Source: Mesorhizobium sp. (GTDB lineage: Bacteria; Pseudomonadota; Alphaproteobacteria; Rhizobiales; Rhizobiaceae). From it: DNA of 41,291 nt. Shown in pieces: positions 15,871 to 26,850 of the stretch. Location: assembly GCF_017306585.1 (NCBI RefSeq), contig NZ_JAFKIC010000143.1:1-41291 (forward strand), written 5' to 3'. Both the position numbers and the translations under genes were made by a program. Every line of letters starts with the position of its first letter. The first letter of the stretch is position 1. Below the pieces are notes generated by a model. It had not been told where the DNA came from. It made no database searches and saw nothing but the letters and a program-made list of their open reading frames with translations.

Positions 15871-17979
15871 CTACTCCAGTTTCACGCTCGGCTCACGTGT
15901 CCAGAAGCGCAGATCGCCGAGACTGGCGACGAAGCCTGCGGCGTCTTTCGGCAAGGCCAGCGCAAGCACTGCTTCATCCCTTGTAATCCCTGCTTTGTCC
16001 AACAACGGGGTTGCCGCCTCGACGAAGCCGATGAACTTGCAGTGCGCGAACGCGTCGGCGACGAAGTCGCGGGCTGTGGATTCCTTTAGCAGGTCGACCA
16101 TGGCAGGCTTTGCCGGCAACAGCGCGACCGCGTCGTAAAGGACCGACGGCGCACCTGCGATCATCTGCTGAGCCTCAATCCAGCTGCCGTCGCTGGCCTT
16201 GGCGCCGCCGACCTTGGGCGCGATGATTTCGGACTTGGCGCCGGCCTTTGTCAGCGCTTGCTTCAAGGCATTCAGCAACTCAGCGTCGGTTCCGTCCGTC
16301 ACCAGGATACCCAGCTTACGGCCTTCGAAACGGCCCGGGCCGTTCTTCAGGATGCTCAGCGCATCCGACACCGCGAGATCCCGGCGGGTCGGCACGGCGG
16401 CATTGGCCGGCTTCGGCATGGCTTTCAAGCCAAGTGCATCGGCCACCTTGCGGGCCAGCTCGTCATCGATGTTGAGAAGATGGGACACGATGCGCTCGCG
16501 GATGACCGATGTCTGCACCTTGCTCAGTTCGAAGGTGAGGGCCGCCGCGATATGGCCCTGCTCCACGGGGTCCTGGCTGATATAGAACTGCCGCGCCTGG
16601 CTGTAATGGTCGGCGAACGTTTCCGCCCGTAGCCGGGCCTTTGGTCCGGATTCGACCTCGGCAAACGACCGGAAGCCCTTGGCTGGGGATTCACGCGGGC
16701 CTTCATCCCATGAGTTGGGCTGGTAATTAGCGCGCCCGATCGGGTTGCGCATGGCCATGTGCCCATCCTGCTGGAAATTGTGGACCGGGCATTTGGGCGC
16801 GTTGATCGGAATGTGGGTAAAATTGGTGCTGCCCAGCCTTTTGATCTGTGTGTCGAGATAGGAGAAATTGCGCCCTTGCAACAGCGGGTCATTGGAGAAA
16901 TCGATGCCGGGTGGGACGTTCTGCGTCATGAACGCGACCTGCTCGGTCTCGGCGAAGAAATTGTCGGGCATGCGATCGAGCACGAGGCGACCGACTGCGA
17001 TTGGCCGCAACACCTCCTCGGGGATGAGCTTTGTCGGATCGAGAATGTCGAAGTCAAAACTGTCTGCGAAGTCCTGGTCGAACAGCTGCAACTGCAGTTC
17101 CCATTCCGGGAAATTGCCGGCATGAATCGCGTCCCAGAGGTCGCGACGGTGAAAGTCCGGGTCCGCGCCGTTGATCTTGACCGCCTCGTTCCAGGCTACA
17201 GACTGGAGGCCGAGCTTCGGCTTCCAGAGGAATTTTACGAATGTCGATTCATCATTGGCGTTGAGCAGCCGGAACGTGTGGACGCCGAACCCTTCCATGA
17301 AGCGCAGGGAACGCGGGATCGCCCTGTCGGACATCGCCCACATGATCATATGCATGCTTTCAGGCGTCAGCGAAATGAAGTCCCAGAAATTGTCATGTGC
17401 GGTCTGCGCCTGCGGGAAGTCGCTATTCGGCTCGGCCTTCGCGGCGTGGATCAGATCGGGGAACTTGATCGCGTCCTGAATGAAGAACACCGGCATGTTG
17501 TTGCCGACGATGTCCCAGTTGCCTTCCTTTGTATAAAGTTTGACGGCGAAGCCGCGCACGTCTCGAGCGAGGTCGGCCGAGCCCTTGTTTCCGGCAACGG
17601 TCGAGAAGCGCACGAAAGCCGGGGTCTTTTCGCCGGCGCGCTGGAAGATATCGGCACGGGTGTACTTGGCCAGCGATTCATAGGTTTCGAAATAGCCGTG
17701 GGCGCCATAGCCGCGCGCATGCACGACGCGTTCGGGAATGCGCTCATGATCGAAATGGAAGATCTTTTCGCGAAAATGGAAATCTTCGAGCACAGTCGGT
17801 CCACGCGCACCGACCTTGAGCGAATTCTGGTCATCCGCCACAAGACCGCCCTGCGCGGTTGTGAGCACCGGCCTCGTACCGGATGAGGCCTGGTGCAGTT
17901 CGCCGCCTTCGCCGCGCTGCAATTTCTGATCGTGGATCGTCGCGGCCGCTCCAGCCTGGTTCGACGCCTTTTTGGCCAT
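15871..17979 (-). CDS. katE: Large-subunit catalase (HPII/KatE type)
   Basis: This 702-residue haem catalase breaks down hydrogen peroxide in the cytoplasm. The core has the catalytic His87 in [12 protein letters not shown], the distal Asn in [11 protein letters not shown] (160-161) and the haem-ligating Tyr in the [10 protein letters not shown] segment. The extra C-terminal domain of about 150 residues (from [11 protein letters not shown]) is the class I glutamine-amidotransferase/flavodoxin-like domain typical of clade 2 catalases such as E. coli HPII. Length and domain order are normal. katE is EcfG-dependent in several rhizobia. Upstream on the minus strand only a weak candidate (GGAAC at 18045-18049 with a poor -10) was seen. 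Confidence 0.97.
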   Translation of the reverse strand: MAKKASNQAGAAATIHDQKLQRGEGGELHQASSGTRPVLTTAQGGLVADDQNSLKVGARGPTVLEDFHFREKIFHFDHERIPERVVHARGYGAHGYFETYESLAKYTRADIFQRAGEKTPAFVRFSTVAGNKGSADLARDVRGFAVKLYTKEGNWDIVGNNMPVFFIQDAIKFPDLIHAAKAEPNSDFPQAQTAHDNFWDFISLTPESMHMIMWAMSDRAIPRSLRFMEGFGVHTFRLLNANDESTFVKFLWKPKLGLQSVAWNEAVKINGADPDFHRRDLWDAIHAGNFPEWELQLQLFDQDFADSFDFDILDPTKLIPEEVLRPIAVGRLVLDRMPDNFFAETEQVAFMTQNVPPGIDFSNDPLLQGRNFSYLDTQIKRLGSTNFTHIPINAPKCPVHNFQQDGHMAMRNPIGRANYQPNSWDEGPRESPAKGFRSFAEVESGPKARLRAETFADHYSQARQFYISQDPVEQGHIAAALTFELSKVQTSVIRERIVSHLLNIDDELARKVADALGLKAMPKPANAAVPTRRDLAVSDALSILKNGPGRFEGRKLGILVTDGTDAELLNALKQALTKAGAKSEIIAPKVGGAKASDGSWIEAQQMIAGAPSVLYDAVALLPAKPAMVDLLKESTARDFVADAFAHCKFIGFVEAATPLLDKAGITRDEAVLALALPKDAAGFVASLGDLRFWTREPSVKLE

Positions 17980-18318
17980 GATGAAAAACTCCTGAGGTCA
18001 GTGGGCGGGCATTACTGGTTGCTCAATCTCCGCAAGTGGATTGAGTTCCAAGGCGCGCGAGACCTGGGTGATCATCGTCCAGAACGCAGTCCGCCAACTG
18101 GCGTGACTGGATTCCTCCGAGACCACGCCAGTCGAGGTTGATGCGGCGCAGCAACATCAAGAATTTGAGAGAGTGCTGACGGTGATCGCCGGGCTTTGTC
18201 GTGTCGCATGCGGTCGCCATCCTCGGCAGTAAGTGGTCGGTTTTGCATGGCCAAGGTCGCTCGGAACGTGCTGGCGCAACATCAGGCTTCTTGCCTCATC
18301 AGTTCGACATCGGGTTGC
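17980..18318. other. Divergent intergenic region between katE and the DUF4142 gene
   Basis: About 340 bp without a credible gene. It should hold the katE promoter. A minus-strand GGAAC at 18045-18049 has GATT at 16-nt spacing, a poor match to CGTT. The open frames here overlap the real genes and show no motif. Confidence 0.35.
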
Positions 18319-18343
18319 GGAACAAAGCTGGCCTCGGGAGGTT
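18319..18343 (+). promoter_or_regulatory. Probable EcfG promoter for the DUF4142 gene
   Basis: GGAAC (18319-18323), 16 nt, GGTT (18340-18343), one mismatch from CGTT, 37 nt upstream of ATG 18380. Confidence 0.45.
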
Positions 18344-18379
18344 GGGCTTTATAGCTCCTCCAGAAAAGGAAATCTGTAC

Positions 18380-19123
18380 ATGACAACACCCATCCGTTTG
18401 GCGGCGCTTTCGCTCGCCACAGCAATGACCTTTGCCCTGCCGGCTCTGGCCGCGGAGACCGCGCAGGATTTTGTTACGAAGGCCGCGATCGGCGGACTGT
18501 TCGAAGTCCAGGCGAGCAAGGCTGCTCAGGACAAACTGCAAGCCGCAGATCTCAGGAATTTTGCCCAGAAGATGATCTCGGATCATGGGGCCGCCAATGC
18601 AAAGCTTGAAAGCATCGCGGGCGAACAAAAGCTGCAGGTGCCTGCCGATCTTGATGGCCCACACAAAAGCGATCTCGACAAGCTGAAGTCGGCTTCAGGC
18701 CCGGTCGACGCACCTTATACCGACATGCAGAAGGCAGCCCATGATGAAGCGGTGACCCTGTTCGAGGCGTACGCCAAGGACGGAGACAACCCCGCACTCA
18801 AGTCCTTCGCAGCCCAGACGCTGCCGACACTCAAGATGCATCAGGAGATGATCCAGAAAGTTGCAACCACCGCGCCGGCAACCGGATCCGCCACGCCCGC
18901 CGTCACCTCCAGCGACACCAGTAACCCGGCGGCCCCCGTCCCCGGCGCCAACAGTTTCACCGAGGCTCAGGCGAAGAGTGCCATCGAAAAGGCAGGGTAT
19001 GCCGACGTCTCTGCCCTCACCAAGGACGACAAGGGCATCTGGCGCGGAACAGCCAGCAAGGATGGCAAGTCCACGCCGATCGCGCTCGATTATCAGGGCA
19101 ACGTCGTTGCCGGCGCAAAGTGA
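18380..19123 (+). CDS. Exported DUF4142 protein with C-terminal PepSY-like domain
   Basis: The 247-residue precursor has a signal peptide (MTTPIRLAALSLATAMTF to ALAAE, cleavage near residue 25). It continues with a DUF4142 ferritin-like helical domain: AQDFVTKAAIGGLFEVQASKAA, then ADLRNFAQKMISDHG, and HDEAVTLFEAYAKDGDNPALKSFAAQTLPTL. After a Pro/Ala/Ser-rich linker it ends with a PepSY-like unit (AIEKAGYADVSALTKDDKGIWRGTASKDGK). The frame is open upstream to 18233, but the signal peptide and AAAAGGA ribosome site fix ATG 18380. It is periplasmic and probably stress-induced. The next gene follows at 22 nt. Confidence 0.88.
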   Translation: MTTPIRLAALSLATAMTFALPALAAETAQDFVTKAAIGGLFEVQASKAAQDKLQAADLRNFAQKMISDHGAANAKLESIAGEQKLQVPADLDGPHKSDLDKLKSASGPVDAPYTDMQKAAHDEAVTLFEAYAKDGDNPALKSFAAQTLPTLKMHQEMIQKVATTAPATGSATPAVTSSDTSNPAAPVPGANSFTEAQAKSAIEKAGYADVSALTKDDKGIWRGTASKDGKSTPIALDYQGNVVAGAK

Positions 19124-19145
19124 TCCGAAACCGAGGAGAAATCAG

Positions 19146-19742
19146 ATGAAAACCGTAACTGGATTGTTCGATAATTACGACGATGCCAACGACGCCGTAG
19201 GTGAACTCGTATCCACCGGGGTGCCGCGCAATGATATCAGCATCGTCGCCAACAACGCGACCGGTTGGCACAAGGGCGACGAGACCGAGGCGGGCGAGGA
19301 TGCAGCCACCGGGGTTGGCGTGGGCGCCGTCGTCGGGGGTGCAGGCGGTCTGCTCACCGGACTGGGCCTGATGGCGATCCCCGGCGTCGGTCCGGTCGTT
19401 GCAGCTGGCTGGCTTGCTGCCACCGCTGTCGGCGCAGTCGGAGGCGCGGTGGTAGGCGGTGCCGCTGGCGGGATAGTTGGCGCCATGACAAAGGCGGGCG
19501 TCCCCGAGGACGATGCCCATGTCTATGCGGAGGGTGTGCGGCGTGGTGGCACAATGGTCACCGCAAAGATCGAGGACGATCTCGTTCCGGATGCCGACAG
19601 GATACTCAAGCAATACAATTCGGTCGATGTCGGCGGCAGACGTACTGAATACGAGGCCGGCGGATGGAGCGGTTTCGACCCGAATGCCGACGTCTATACC
19701 GCGGACGAACAGCAGCGCTTGAGAGCGCGACGCGATCTCTAG
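19146..19742 (+). CDS. General stress protein 17M-like (YflT family) with glycine-rich hydrophobic core
   Basis: This protein of about 198 residues begins MKTVTGLFDNYDDANDAVGELVSTGVPRNDISIVA, the ferredoxin-like start of the GSP17M/YflT family. A central glycine-rich hydrophobic stretch follows at about 55-120 (GVGAVVGGAGGLLTGLG and repeats), which can form glycine-zipper helices. The end is acidic and charged (MVTAKIEDDLVPDADRILKQY). GAGGAG precedes ATG 19146. It lies 22 nt after the DUF4142 gene in the same stress operon. The molecular role is unknown and membrane association is likely. Confidence 0.82.
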   Translation: MKTVTGLFDNYDDANDAVGELVSTGVPRNDISIVANNATGWHKGDETEAGEDAATGVGVGAVVGGAGGLLTGLGLMAIPGVGPVVAAGWLAATAVGAVGGAVVGGAAGGIVGAMTKAGVPEDDAHVYAEGVRRGGTMVTAKIEDDLVPDADRILKQYNSVDVGGRRTEYEAGGWSGFDPNADVYTADEQQRLRARRDL

Positions 19743-19750
19743 TCGACCCT

Positions 19751-19773
19751 GAGGGCGCCTGATGGGCGCCCTC
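19751..19773 (+). terminator. Terminator-like hairpin after the GSP17M-like gene
   Basis: A perfect 9-bp stem (gagggcgcc/ggcgccctc) with a 5-nt loop starts 8 nt after the stop. It is followed by tcccctgg, so there is no U tract. Confidence 0.6.
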
Positions 19774-19979
19774 TCCCCTGGATCGATCTTTGGCCGTACA
19801 GCACATGAGCGTGGCTCGGTGCTGATGCCACATCAGGGTCAGCAAAATTCACCCCCAAAAATTGTTCCCGAAACTGAAATCGGGGCTTGCAACAAAAGAT
19901 GTTCACGGCATGCTGCCCGCAGTCCGGCGAGCATTGGCTTAGCGCTCGTGAGAGGCCAACCGACGAGCGAGAATTTTCA

Positions 19980-20378
19980 ATGAACCAGAACGCAGTGCTG
20001 CTGGTCGAGGACGAGGCGTTTATCTTGCTCGACGTTCAAGCAGGGCTGGAGGAACAAGGGTTCAAGGTTGCGTGCGCCAAGAACGCCAAGGAAGCGATCG
20101 CGCTTTTTGATGAAGACCCCTCAGCGATCTCGGCCTTGGTGACCGACATTCGCCTCGGTGACGGGGCACTGGGGTGGGAAGTGGCTCGCCATCTGCGGCA
20201 GACCGTGCCCACGATGCCGGTCGTGTATATGAGCGGCGATAGCGCTAGCAATTGGCACTCTGAAGGAGTCCCGGGAAGCGTCATGATCCAGAAGCCATTC
20301 GTGCTGGCTCAGATCGTCACCGCTGTCGCGACGCTGCTCAATCAGCAGCCTCCCATCGTGCCGGATAGCAATCCGTAG
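19980..20378 (+). CDS. Single-domain response regulator
   Basis: This 132-residue receiver has no output domain. The acidic pocket is in LLVEDEAF (Glu-Asp near residues 9-11). The phosphoacceptor Asp is in ALVTDIRLGDG (near 54), with Ser in VVYMSGD and Lys in IQKPF. The start at 19980 is chosen because MNQNAVLLVEDE is the normal receiver start and a GCGAG element precedes it; the frame is open to 19887. It is convergent with the REC-HWE kinase at 20473 and is a plausible phosphate sink or partner for the HWE kinases of this window. Confidence 0.9.
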   Translation: MNQNAVLLVEDEAFILLDVQAGLEEQGFKVACAKNAKEAIALFDEDPSAISALVTDIRLGDGALGWEVARHLRQTVPTMPVVYMSGDSASNWHSEGVPGSVMIQKPFVLAQIVTAVATLLNQQPPIVPDSNP

Positions 20379-20472
20379 AATCTTGTCGACGTTGAGATCC
20401 CATAGGTCGAGGTCAGGTCGTCATGCGCCAACCCCGTGGCTTCAGCTTGTGGTTAACCAGCTATGGTGACGG

Positions 20473-21600
20473 TTAGACGCCTTGCTCCTGCAGACTTGCC
20501 AGTGGCACCTTGAGCCGCAAAGAGAGCCCATCGTTTCTCCATTCTCGGTCGATGGTTCCGTCAAGGCCACGCAGCGCGACCCTTTCAAGAGTGGTTCCGA
20601 AACCTTCACGCCCTGACGCCTGCGGCAAAGGCGAGGCGACGCGCTCGTCCCAGTTGACATGAAGGCTATCATTCACAAGTGCCAAGTCGATCGTCAATCG
20701 ACCATCGGGCGACGACAACGCCCCGTATTTTGCAGCGTTGGTGGCCAGTTCATGAAGCAAAAGAGCCAACGATGTCAGGGCTTTGCCAGCGAGTGGCAAA
20801 TCAAAACCACTGACCATGATCCGCGAACCCTGCGCGTGTTCATGCGGAGCCAGGATCGCCTTGATCAAGGCTACGACCGTCGTCGCGGCGCCCATGGCAT
20901 TCTCAGTGCCTAGATCGGGCAGCGTCAGGTCATGGGCGCGGGCAAGCGCATGGAGGCGGGATTTCAAATCCACCGAGAACTGCTGAACGCTCGTGGCACT
21001 TTGCGCACTGAGCGAGATGATCCCGGAAGTCACGCTGAACAGGTTTTTGATGCGATGATTTATCTCGCGCAGAAGCACCTCCTGCTGTGCCCGCGCATCC
21101 TTGTGCTGGGTGATATCGTGCCTCAGCGTGACCAGAAATTCGTCCTTGCGACGCCCAGCCTCTTCCAGGGCCTGTGCCTGTGCCGCCAACTCATCGCGCT
21201 GTGCCGCAATTTGCTGGCGCTGCCGATAAAGCTCGAAGAACACATCCGCCTTGCTGCGCAGAATATCGGGCTCGATCGGCTTTTGAATAAAGTCGACGGC
21301 CCCGGCCTCATATCCGCGAAAGCGTCGTTGACCGTCGGCGCTGCCGGCTGTCACGAAAATAATTGGAATGCGTCGCGTCCGTTCGTTGCCTCGCATCAGT
21401 TCAGCCAATTCGAAGCCGTTGAGGCCCGGCATTTGCACATCGACAAGCGCCAAAGCGACATCGTGCCTAAGCAGAAGCTCAAGCGCCTGATCACCTGATC
21501 GTGCTTTCAACACCACGAGGTTGTCCCGGCGCAGCAAAGCTTCGAGAGAGAGGAGATTTTCCTCGAGGTCGTCAACCAGAAGGCAGGTGCAGGGGGACAT
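20473..21600 (-). CDS. Receiver-HWE histidine kinase
   Basis: This 375-residue cytoplasmic protein has an N-terminal receiver (VDDLEENLLSLE, phosphoacceptor Asp54 in LVDVQMPG, Lys in FIQKPIE), a coiled-coil linker at about 125-170 and an HWE kinase. The dimerisation helix has His182 in LREINHRIKNLFSV, the ATP site has HELATNAAKYGALS, and the WxE signature appears as WDE in NWDERV. The start at 21600 follows the CheB-like stop by 8 nt; the open frame extends to 21669, overlapping that gene. It is the last gene of an overlapping four-gene operon. HWE kinases commonly act on PhyR, but its target here is inferred. Confidence 0.9.
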   Translation of the reverse strand: MSPCTCLLVDDLEENLLSLEALLRRDNLVVLKARSGDQALELLLRHDVALALVDVQMPGLNGFELAELMRGNERTRRIPIIFVTAGSADGQRRFRGYEAGAVDFIQKPIEPDILRSKADVFFELYRQRQQIAAQRDELAAQAQALEEAGRRKDEFLVTLRHDITQHKDARAQQEVLLREINHRIKNLFSVTSGIISLSAQSATSVQQFSVDLKSRLHALARAHDLTLPDLGTENAMGAATTVVALIKAILAPHEHAQGSRIMVSGFDLPLAGKALTSLALLLHELATNAAKYGALSSPDGRLTIDLALVNDSLHVNWDERVASPLPQASGREGFGTTLERVALRGLDGTIDREWRNDGLSLRLKVPLASLQEQGV

Positions 21601-21608
21601 GGTTGGTC

Positions 21609-22175
21609 TCAAACCTCTTGCAGATAGGCTGCGATTGCGCTGAGCGACATACGTCTCGCGGCTGGACACATTTCAATGGCGGCTTGCGGCATCGCTGGTG
21701 CGAAGGCACCGTCCGGATCTTGAACGATTGCTCGGCCGCCGGCGTCCACAACGGCCAGCATGCCCTTGGCACCATCCTGGTTGGCGCCGGTGAGAATGAC
21801 AGCAACCAAGGCAGCGCCATAAGCGTCGGCAGCGCTTTCGAACAGGACATCGATCGACGGACGCGAAAACAGAACCGGCTCATCGCTGGAAAGCGACAGT
21901 CCTTTGTCTGTCTCGACCAGGAGGTGATAGTCAGGCGGCGCAAAATAGATTGTTCCAGCGGCGATCGGCTCCTTGTCCTCAACCTCCCGAACCGGGATCC
22001 GGCATTTCGCCTGAAACAATTCGGCCAGCACACTGCGCTTGTCGGGCGGCACGTGCACGACCACCATGACCGGAAGCCGGAACCCTTCCGGCAGCGCCGG
22101 CAGAATGGTCGACAGCGCCTCCAGCGCTCCGGCGGAGGCGCCCATGACAATGGCTTCTGCCCGGACCGCCATCAA
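21609..22175 (-). CDS. CheB-type methylesterase domain protein, no receiver
   Basis: This 188-residue stand-alone CheB catalytic domain shows Ser in GASAGA (near 15), His in VVHVPPDKR (near 41) and Asp in TGANQDGAKGM. This is the Ser-His-Asp triad that hydrolyses glutamyl methyl esters or deamidates glutamine. It has no N-terminal receiver, so it is not a classical chemotaxis CheB. The start overlaps the CheR stop by 4 nt. Its neighbours are a hybrid kinase and an HWE kinase rather than MCP or CheA genes, which suggests modification of a stress sensor. The target is unknown. Confidence 0.9.
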   Translation of the reverse strand: MMAVRAEAIVMGASAGALEALSTILPALPEGFRLPVMVVVHVPPDKRSVLAELFQAKCRIPVREVEDKEPIAAGTIYFAPPDYHLLVETDKGLSLSSDEPVLFSRPSIDVLFESAADAYGAALVAVILTGANQDGAKGMLAVVDAGGRAIVQDPDGAFAPAMPQAAIEMCPAARRMSLSAIAAYLQEV

Positions 22176-23011
22176 TCGGCCCGCTTCTGATAGATTTTTT
22201 CTTCGCGCACGAAATCCGCGAAGGCAGCGGCATGAGGCGAGAAGCGTAAACTCTCCTTCGCCCCCAGACCGAGGAAGCCTTTGCGCGCGAGCGACTCCTC
22301 GAACAGGCCAAGAGCCCGATCCTGCAAGAGGCGATCGAAATAGATCATGACGTTTCTACACGAGATCAGATGCATCTCGCCGAACACGGCATCGGTGACC
22401 AGGCTGTGGTCGGAGAAGACCACGTTGCGACGCAGGCTTTTGTCGAACGATGCCCTGCCATAGGCAGCCTGATAATATTCGGACAAAGAGGACTTGCCGC
22501 CAGATTTGCGATGGTTCTCGGTGAAGAGCGGAATGCGGTCCAACGTAAATATGCCTGCCTCCGCGGCATGCAGCGCGTCCTGGCTGATGTCGGTGGCGTA
22601 GAAGATGGTGCGGTCCTCAAGCCCTTCCTCACGAAACAGGATCACCAGGGAATAGAGTTCCTCGCCGGCGCTGCAGCCAGCAATCCACACTTTGAGCGAT
22701 GGATAAGTTCGCAGATGAGGCACGACCTTGTCCCGGATCGCCTGGAAATACGGCGGATCCCGAAACATCTCGCTGACTTGCACCGTCAGATACCGCAAAA
22801 GCCGCGGCAGCATCGACGGCTCATGGAGGAGGCTCTCCTGCATGGCGGAGAAATTGGGAAACCCCAGTTGCTCGCGCGCCTGTCTAAGGCGCCGTTTGAT
22901 CGACGCCATCGCGTAGTTGCGAAAATCATAGTGATAACGCGTGTAAAGCGCCTCGAGCAGGAGGCGAATCTCGATGTCTTCGATTTTTTCCGAAGCGAGG
23001 CTCTCCGTCAC
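22172..23011 (-). CDS. CheR-type methyltransferase
   Basis: This 279-residue SAM-dependent O-methyltransferase is of the CheR family. The N-terminal helical domain has [19 protein letters not shown], followed by [14 protein letters not shown]. The Rossmann SAM site is [14 protein letters not shown]. The later motifs [41 protein letters not shown] and [12 protein letters not shown] are the family pattern. It overlaps both neighbours by 4 nt (ATGA). In this context it probably methylates glutamates in the CHASE3 hybrid kinase or a partner rather than in chemoreceptors. The target is inferred. Confidence 0.93.
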   Translation of the reverse strand: MTESLASEKIEDIEIRLLLEALYTRYHYDFRNYAMASIKRRLRQAREQLGFPNFSAMQESLLHEPSMLPRLLRYLTVQVSEMFRDPPYFQAIRDKVVPHLRTYPSLKVWIAGCSAGEELYSLVILFREEGLEDRTIFYATDISQDALHAAEAGIFTLDRIPLFTENHRKSGGKSSLSEYYQAAYGRASFDKSLRRNVVFSDHSLVTDAVFGEMHLISCRNVMIYFDRLLQDRALGLFEESLARKGFLGLGAKESLRFSPHAAAFADFVREEKIYQKRAD

Positions 23012-26000
23012 TTTGGCATCCAGACACGCACGAGGGATAGCAGCCGCTCAACGTCCAGCGGCTTGGCCATATAGTCGTTGGCGCCGGCATCGATGCATCT
23101 TTGCTGATCGTCGGGCATCGCCTTGGCCGTGAGCGTGATGATGGGAAGTTTTTTCCAGATGGGGTTTCTGCGGATTTCGCGTGTAGCTTCCAGACCGTCC
23201 ATGATCGGCATCATCACATCCATCAGGACGAGGTCGACGGCCGCGCCTTCCTTGCTGGAGAAGCGCTGCAGCGCGTCCAGTGCTTCCCGGCCGTTGCGAG
23301 CAATCTCGATGATGGCCCCGCGCGGCTCGAGGATGTTGGTGAGCGCATAGACGTTGCGGATATCGTCCTCAACGACCAGAATGCGCCTGCCCTCGAGCAA
23401 GGCGTCCCTGTTCCTTGCCTTGCGGATCATTTTCTGCTGTTCGTCCGGCAGTTCGGACACGACCTGGTGGAGGAAAAGGCTGACCTCGTCCAGCAGCCGC
23501 TCCGGCGATTTGGCGCCTTTGATGATGATCGATTTCGAGTAGCGGCGCAGTCGGTGTTCGTCATCGGCGGACAGTTCCCGGCCGGTGTAGACGATGACGG
23601 GCGGAAAGGCATAGGCCGTTTCGTCGCTCATCGTCTCCAGCAGCGAGTAGCCCGAGGCGTCCGGCAATGACAGATCGAGCACCATGCAATCGAAAGTCTG
23701 TTCCTTCAGCAATTTGAGACACTCAGCCGCGGTGCCGGCGGTCACGGTTTCGACATCGTGCGAGGTCAGCAGCTTTGCCACGGCCTGGCGCTGCACAAGA
23801 TCGTCCTCGACGATGAGTACTCGATGAACGCGCTGCGAGAGCCTTGCTTCGAGCTTCTGCAGAACTTCGACCAGTTGCTCCCGCTTCACGGGCTTGAGCT
23901 CGAACCCGACGGCACCCAGCATCAACGCCGTTTCCGCGTGATCATCCGCCGAGACGATGTGGATTGGAATATGACGCGTCGCGACGTCGTGCTTGAGCCG
24001 ATCGAGCACCGCCAGTCCAGACTGGTCCGGCAGCCCGACATCCAGAACGATAGCGCTGGGCATGAATTGCCGGGCCAGCGTCAACGCCTCCTCGGCGGTC
24101 CCGGCGACCAGGGACCGGAAGCCCATTTCGCGCGACAGGTCACGCAGGATTGCGGCGAATGTGTCATCGTCTTCGATGACCAGCAGAACGCGTTTTGCGT
24201 CAGGCACCGCATCTCGGTCGTCCGCGACCTTGCGGGGTTGCATGACTGCAGATGGACGCGGTGCATCGGTACCCGCCGCGCGAAGCGGGGTGGACGGCAT
24301 AGCCTGGATGTCGCGCGCCTCGACCTTTGCGGGATCATAGGAAACGGGAAGCGTAATCGTGAAGGTGCTGCCTTCGCCCGGCTGGCTCTTCAAATCGATC
24401 GAGCCTCCGAGCAACCGTACGAGCTGTCGCGAGATGGAAAGGCCAAGACCTGTGCCACCATATTTGCGGCTGATCGTGCCGTCGGCCTGATGGAACGCTT
24501 CGAAGACGCTTTGCTGCTGCTCTTTCGCAATGCCGATGCCGGTGTCCGAAACCGAGAAGGCGATGCGTCCGTCACTCGTTCTCCGGATCGAAAAGGCGAC
24601 CTGGCCAGTTTCAGTAAACTTGAAGGCATTGGACAAGAGGTTCTTGAGCACCTGTTCGAGCCGTTGCGGATCGGTCTCGATCGTTTCGGGAACGTCCTGC
24701 GCGATATCGACGGCAAAACCTAGCTTCTTCTCCTGTGCTACCGGCTCAAACAGATGGCGCAGATTGTTGGTCAGGCGCTGCACCGGGCTCGACTCAGCCC
24801 TGATTTCGACGTGCCCGGCTTCAATCTTGGAAAGATCGAGAATGTCGTTGATCAGGTTGAGCAGGTCGTTGCCAGAAGACTGAATGGTTTGCGCGTATTT
24901 GACCTGCTCCTCGCTCAGATTGTCATCCGGATTGTCGGCCAGCAGCTTCGCCAGGATCAGCGAGGAATTCAACGGCGTGCGCAATTCGTGGGACATGTTG
25001 GCGAGGAAATCCGATTTGTATCGGCTTGCCTGTTCCAGTTCTCGCGCCTTGAGATTGACGGAAGCATTGACCCGTTCAAGATCGTCGCGCTGCACTTCAA
25101 GCTGCTGCGCCTGCTCCTCAAGCTGGGAATTCGTTTGCTCAAGCTCGACCTGTTGCTGCTCGAGCCGCGCCTGAGACTCCTTTAGGGCTCGGCCTTGCTC
25201 CTCGAGTTCCTCGTTGGAAACGCGCAACTCCTCGCTCTGCGTCTGTAGCTCCTCCGATTGGCGCTGGGTTTCCTCAAGCAGGTCCTGGAGTTCGCCGCGA
25301 TAGTTGGCTGACCGCACCGCGATGGCGATCGCTGCCGACGCCTCGTCCAGGAGATCCGCAGCCTTGTCGTCAATCGCTTGCAGGAAGCCGAACTCAAGGA
25401 CGGCATTGACCCGGCCATCGACACTTGCGGGCACGACGATCAAATGCCTCGGCTTGTCCTGGCCTAACGCCGAACCAAATGTCAGATATCCGTCGGGTAC
25501 GTCCCCTACCTTTATGGGACGGTTTTCTGCAGCGGCCTGCCCAAGAAGACCTTCCCTGTTTTTGAACTGCTCTGGAATGGGGGCACTCTCGGGAACGCCA
25601 AAAGTAGCTGCGCGACGGTAGAGGTTGCCATTGCCCACAAAAAGCGCGCCTGCGACAGCGCCAAGATAGCGCGCCAAGAATTCGAGAATGCTGTTTCCGA
25701 GTTGCTCGACGGATTGATCGCCGACAATCGTGGACGCTAGGCCGACCTGTCCTTTCTGCAGCCATTCCTCGCGCCGACCCGCCATTGTTGCCCGACGCAT
25801 GAGCAAGCCGATCGCTATAGTCAGCAAGATGCCAAGCACACCGGAAAGCAAGCCAGTGACGAGCGCGGTTTGCTGAGCGGCACTCATGTCCACCAGGCGC
25901 CGGGAGCGAAGCGAGGATTCTTCCTGGGCCATCGCCGTCAGTTGGGCGCGGATCGCGTCCATTTCAATCTTGCCACGATCCGAATTGACGACCGCAAGCG

Positions 26001-26442
26001 CGGCGTCCAGACCTTGCGTCCGACGAATATCGATTGTCTGGGCGAGTTCGGCCAGTTTGGCCGCGACATGCACCTTGAGCGCCGCGACGGCTCGTTCCTG
26101 GGCGGGATTATCCTGGGTCAGCCGGGAGATCTCGTCGAGCTTGGCCGGAATCGCCGTCAGCGCGGCATTGTAGGGCCCTAGATACCTGTCGTTGTTGCTA
26201 AGAAGGAAGCCACGTTGACCCGTCTCCGCGTCCTGGGTGCTGGAAAGCAAGCCGTCCAAAGCGACGATGACATCGTAGGATTGGACAATCTTCTGGTTTC
26301 CGTCCCGCACCGCCTGAAGATTGAAAAAAGCAAGAATGCCGCTGGCCAGGAAGAACACAATCGCCACGGCAAGGCCCATCGCCACCGCTGGATCCAGCCC
26401 AAGTGTGCCTTCGGAACTAGAGGGGAATGGGCTTCTCGTCAT
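23008..26442 (-). CDS. CHASE3-GAF hybrid histidine kinase with three receivers
   Basis: This 1144-residue inner-membrane sensor kinase starts with TM1 (about 20-42) and a periplasmic CHASE3 domain with the [12 protein letters not shown] signature at 70-81, then TM2 (about 193-215). A GAF domain (about 235-378) and a long glutamine/glutamate-rich coiled coil (385-475) follow. HisKA has His485 in [14 protein letters not shown]. The HATPase spans about 590-700 ([20 protein letters not shown]). Three receivers carry Asp801, Asp923 and Asp1075. It is the first gene of the operon and overlaps cheR-like by 4 nt. The intergenic region with the divergent big hybrid kinase should hold its promoter. Confidence 0.95.
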   Translation of the reverse strand: MTRSPFPSSSEGTLGLDPAVAMGLAVAIVFFLASGILAFFNLQAVRDGNQKIVQSYDVIVALDGLLSSTQDAETGQRGFLLSNNDRYLGPYNAALTAIPAKLDEISRLTQDNPAQERAVAALKVHVAAKLAELAQTIDIRRTQGLDAALAVVNSDRGKIEMDAIRAQLTAMAQEESSLRSRRLVDMSAAQQTALVTGLLSGVLGILLTIAIGLLMRRATMAGRREEWLQKGQVGLASTIVGDQSVEQLGNSILEFLARYLGAVAGALFVGNGNLYRRAATFGVPESAPIPEQFKNREGLLGQAAAENRPIKVGDVPDGYLTFGSALGQDKPRHLIVVPASVDGRVNAVLEFGFLQAIDDKAADLLDEASAAIAIAVRSANYRGELQDLLEETQRQSEELQTQSEELRVSNEELEEQGRALKESQARLEQQQVELEQTNSQLEEQAQQLEVQRDDLERVNASVNLKARELEQASRYKSDFLANMSHELRTPLNSSLILAKLLADNPDDNLSEEQVKYAQTIQSSGNDLLNLINDILDLSKIEAGHVEIRAESSPVQRLTNNLRHLFEPVAQEKKLGFAVDIAQDVPETIETDPQRLEQVLKNLLSNAFKFTETGQVAFSIRRTSDGRIAFSVSDTGIGIAKEQQQSVFEAFHQADGTISRKYGGTGLGLSISRQLVRLLGGSIDLKSQPGEGSTFTITLPVSYDPAKVEARDIQAMPSTPLRAAGTDAPRPSAVMQPRKVADDRDAVPDAKRVLLVIEDDDTFAAILRDLSREMGFRSLVAGTAEEALTLARQFMPSAIVLDVGLPDQSGLAVLDRLKHDVATRHIPIHIVSADDHAETALMLGAVGFELKPVKREQLVEVLQKLEARLSQRVHRVLIVEDDLVQRQAVAKLLTSHDVETVTAGTAAECLKLLKEQTFDCMVLDLSLPDASGYSLLETMSDETAYAFPPVIVYTGRELSADDEHRLRRYSKSIIIKGAKSPERLLDEVSLFLHQVVSELPDEQQKMIRKARNRDALLEGRRILVVEDDIRNVYALTNILEPRGAIIEIARNGREALDALQRFSSKEGAAVDLVLMDVMMPIMDGLEATREIRRNPIWKKLPIITLTAKAMPDDQQRCIDAGANDYMAKPLDVERLLSLVRVWMPK

Positions 26443-26850
26443 TGCATCGATCTCGTGAAATGAAACCAGGGTTTGGAACGGCCGTGTGCAATTCCACTAC
26501 AGCGAACCTCGTTAGGTTTCGACCTCTTGTGGATATCTTGTAAAGTGGATCTGGTTTCCGGAATAGCGAGCAGTAGCATCATCTCGCCGCCAATGCCGAT
26601 GGCATTTGCGCCCCCATGCGGACAGCAGGGCGAACGCCGCCTTCTTTATGCAGCCTGGCAGCGAACGGTCTACACGATCGTCCCGGATTGGCGCTGCCAA
26701 CTCTTGAGCAACAACGCGGCGGTTTTGAAATCGCCCCCGAGTTGGGACAGCAAGGTTGATCCAGTCAGCAGAAGCGACCGCGCTGACATTTCGCCATGCA
26801 ACCAAAATCGAGTTCACTCGTTATGTCCGGTTCGATATTTGGGGGATATC
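26443..26850. other. Divergent intergenic region between the two large hybrid kinases
   Basis: About 400 bp separating minus- and plus-strand kinases. The plus frame is open from 26473, but the translated sequence there has no domain character. GGAAC at 26474-26480 lacks a -10 match. I found no clear promoter. Confidence 0.4.

Noticed and set aside
16759-17886. 375-codon plus-strand frame inside katE
   Set aside because: Antisense shadow of a perfectly conserved catalase; the high GC third positions create long false frames.
26473-26850. Extension of the large hybrid kinase to 26473
   Set aside because: The first 126 codons show no domain character. The recognisable start region begins just before the GEM segment at 26851-26905.
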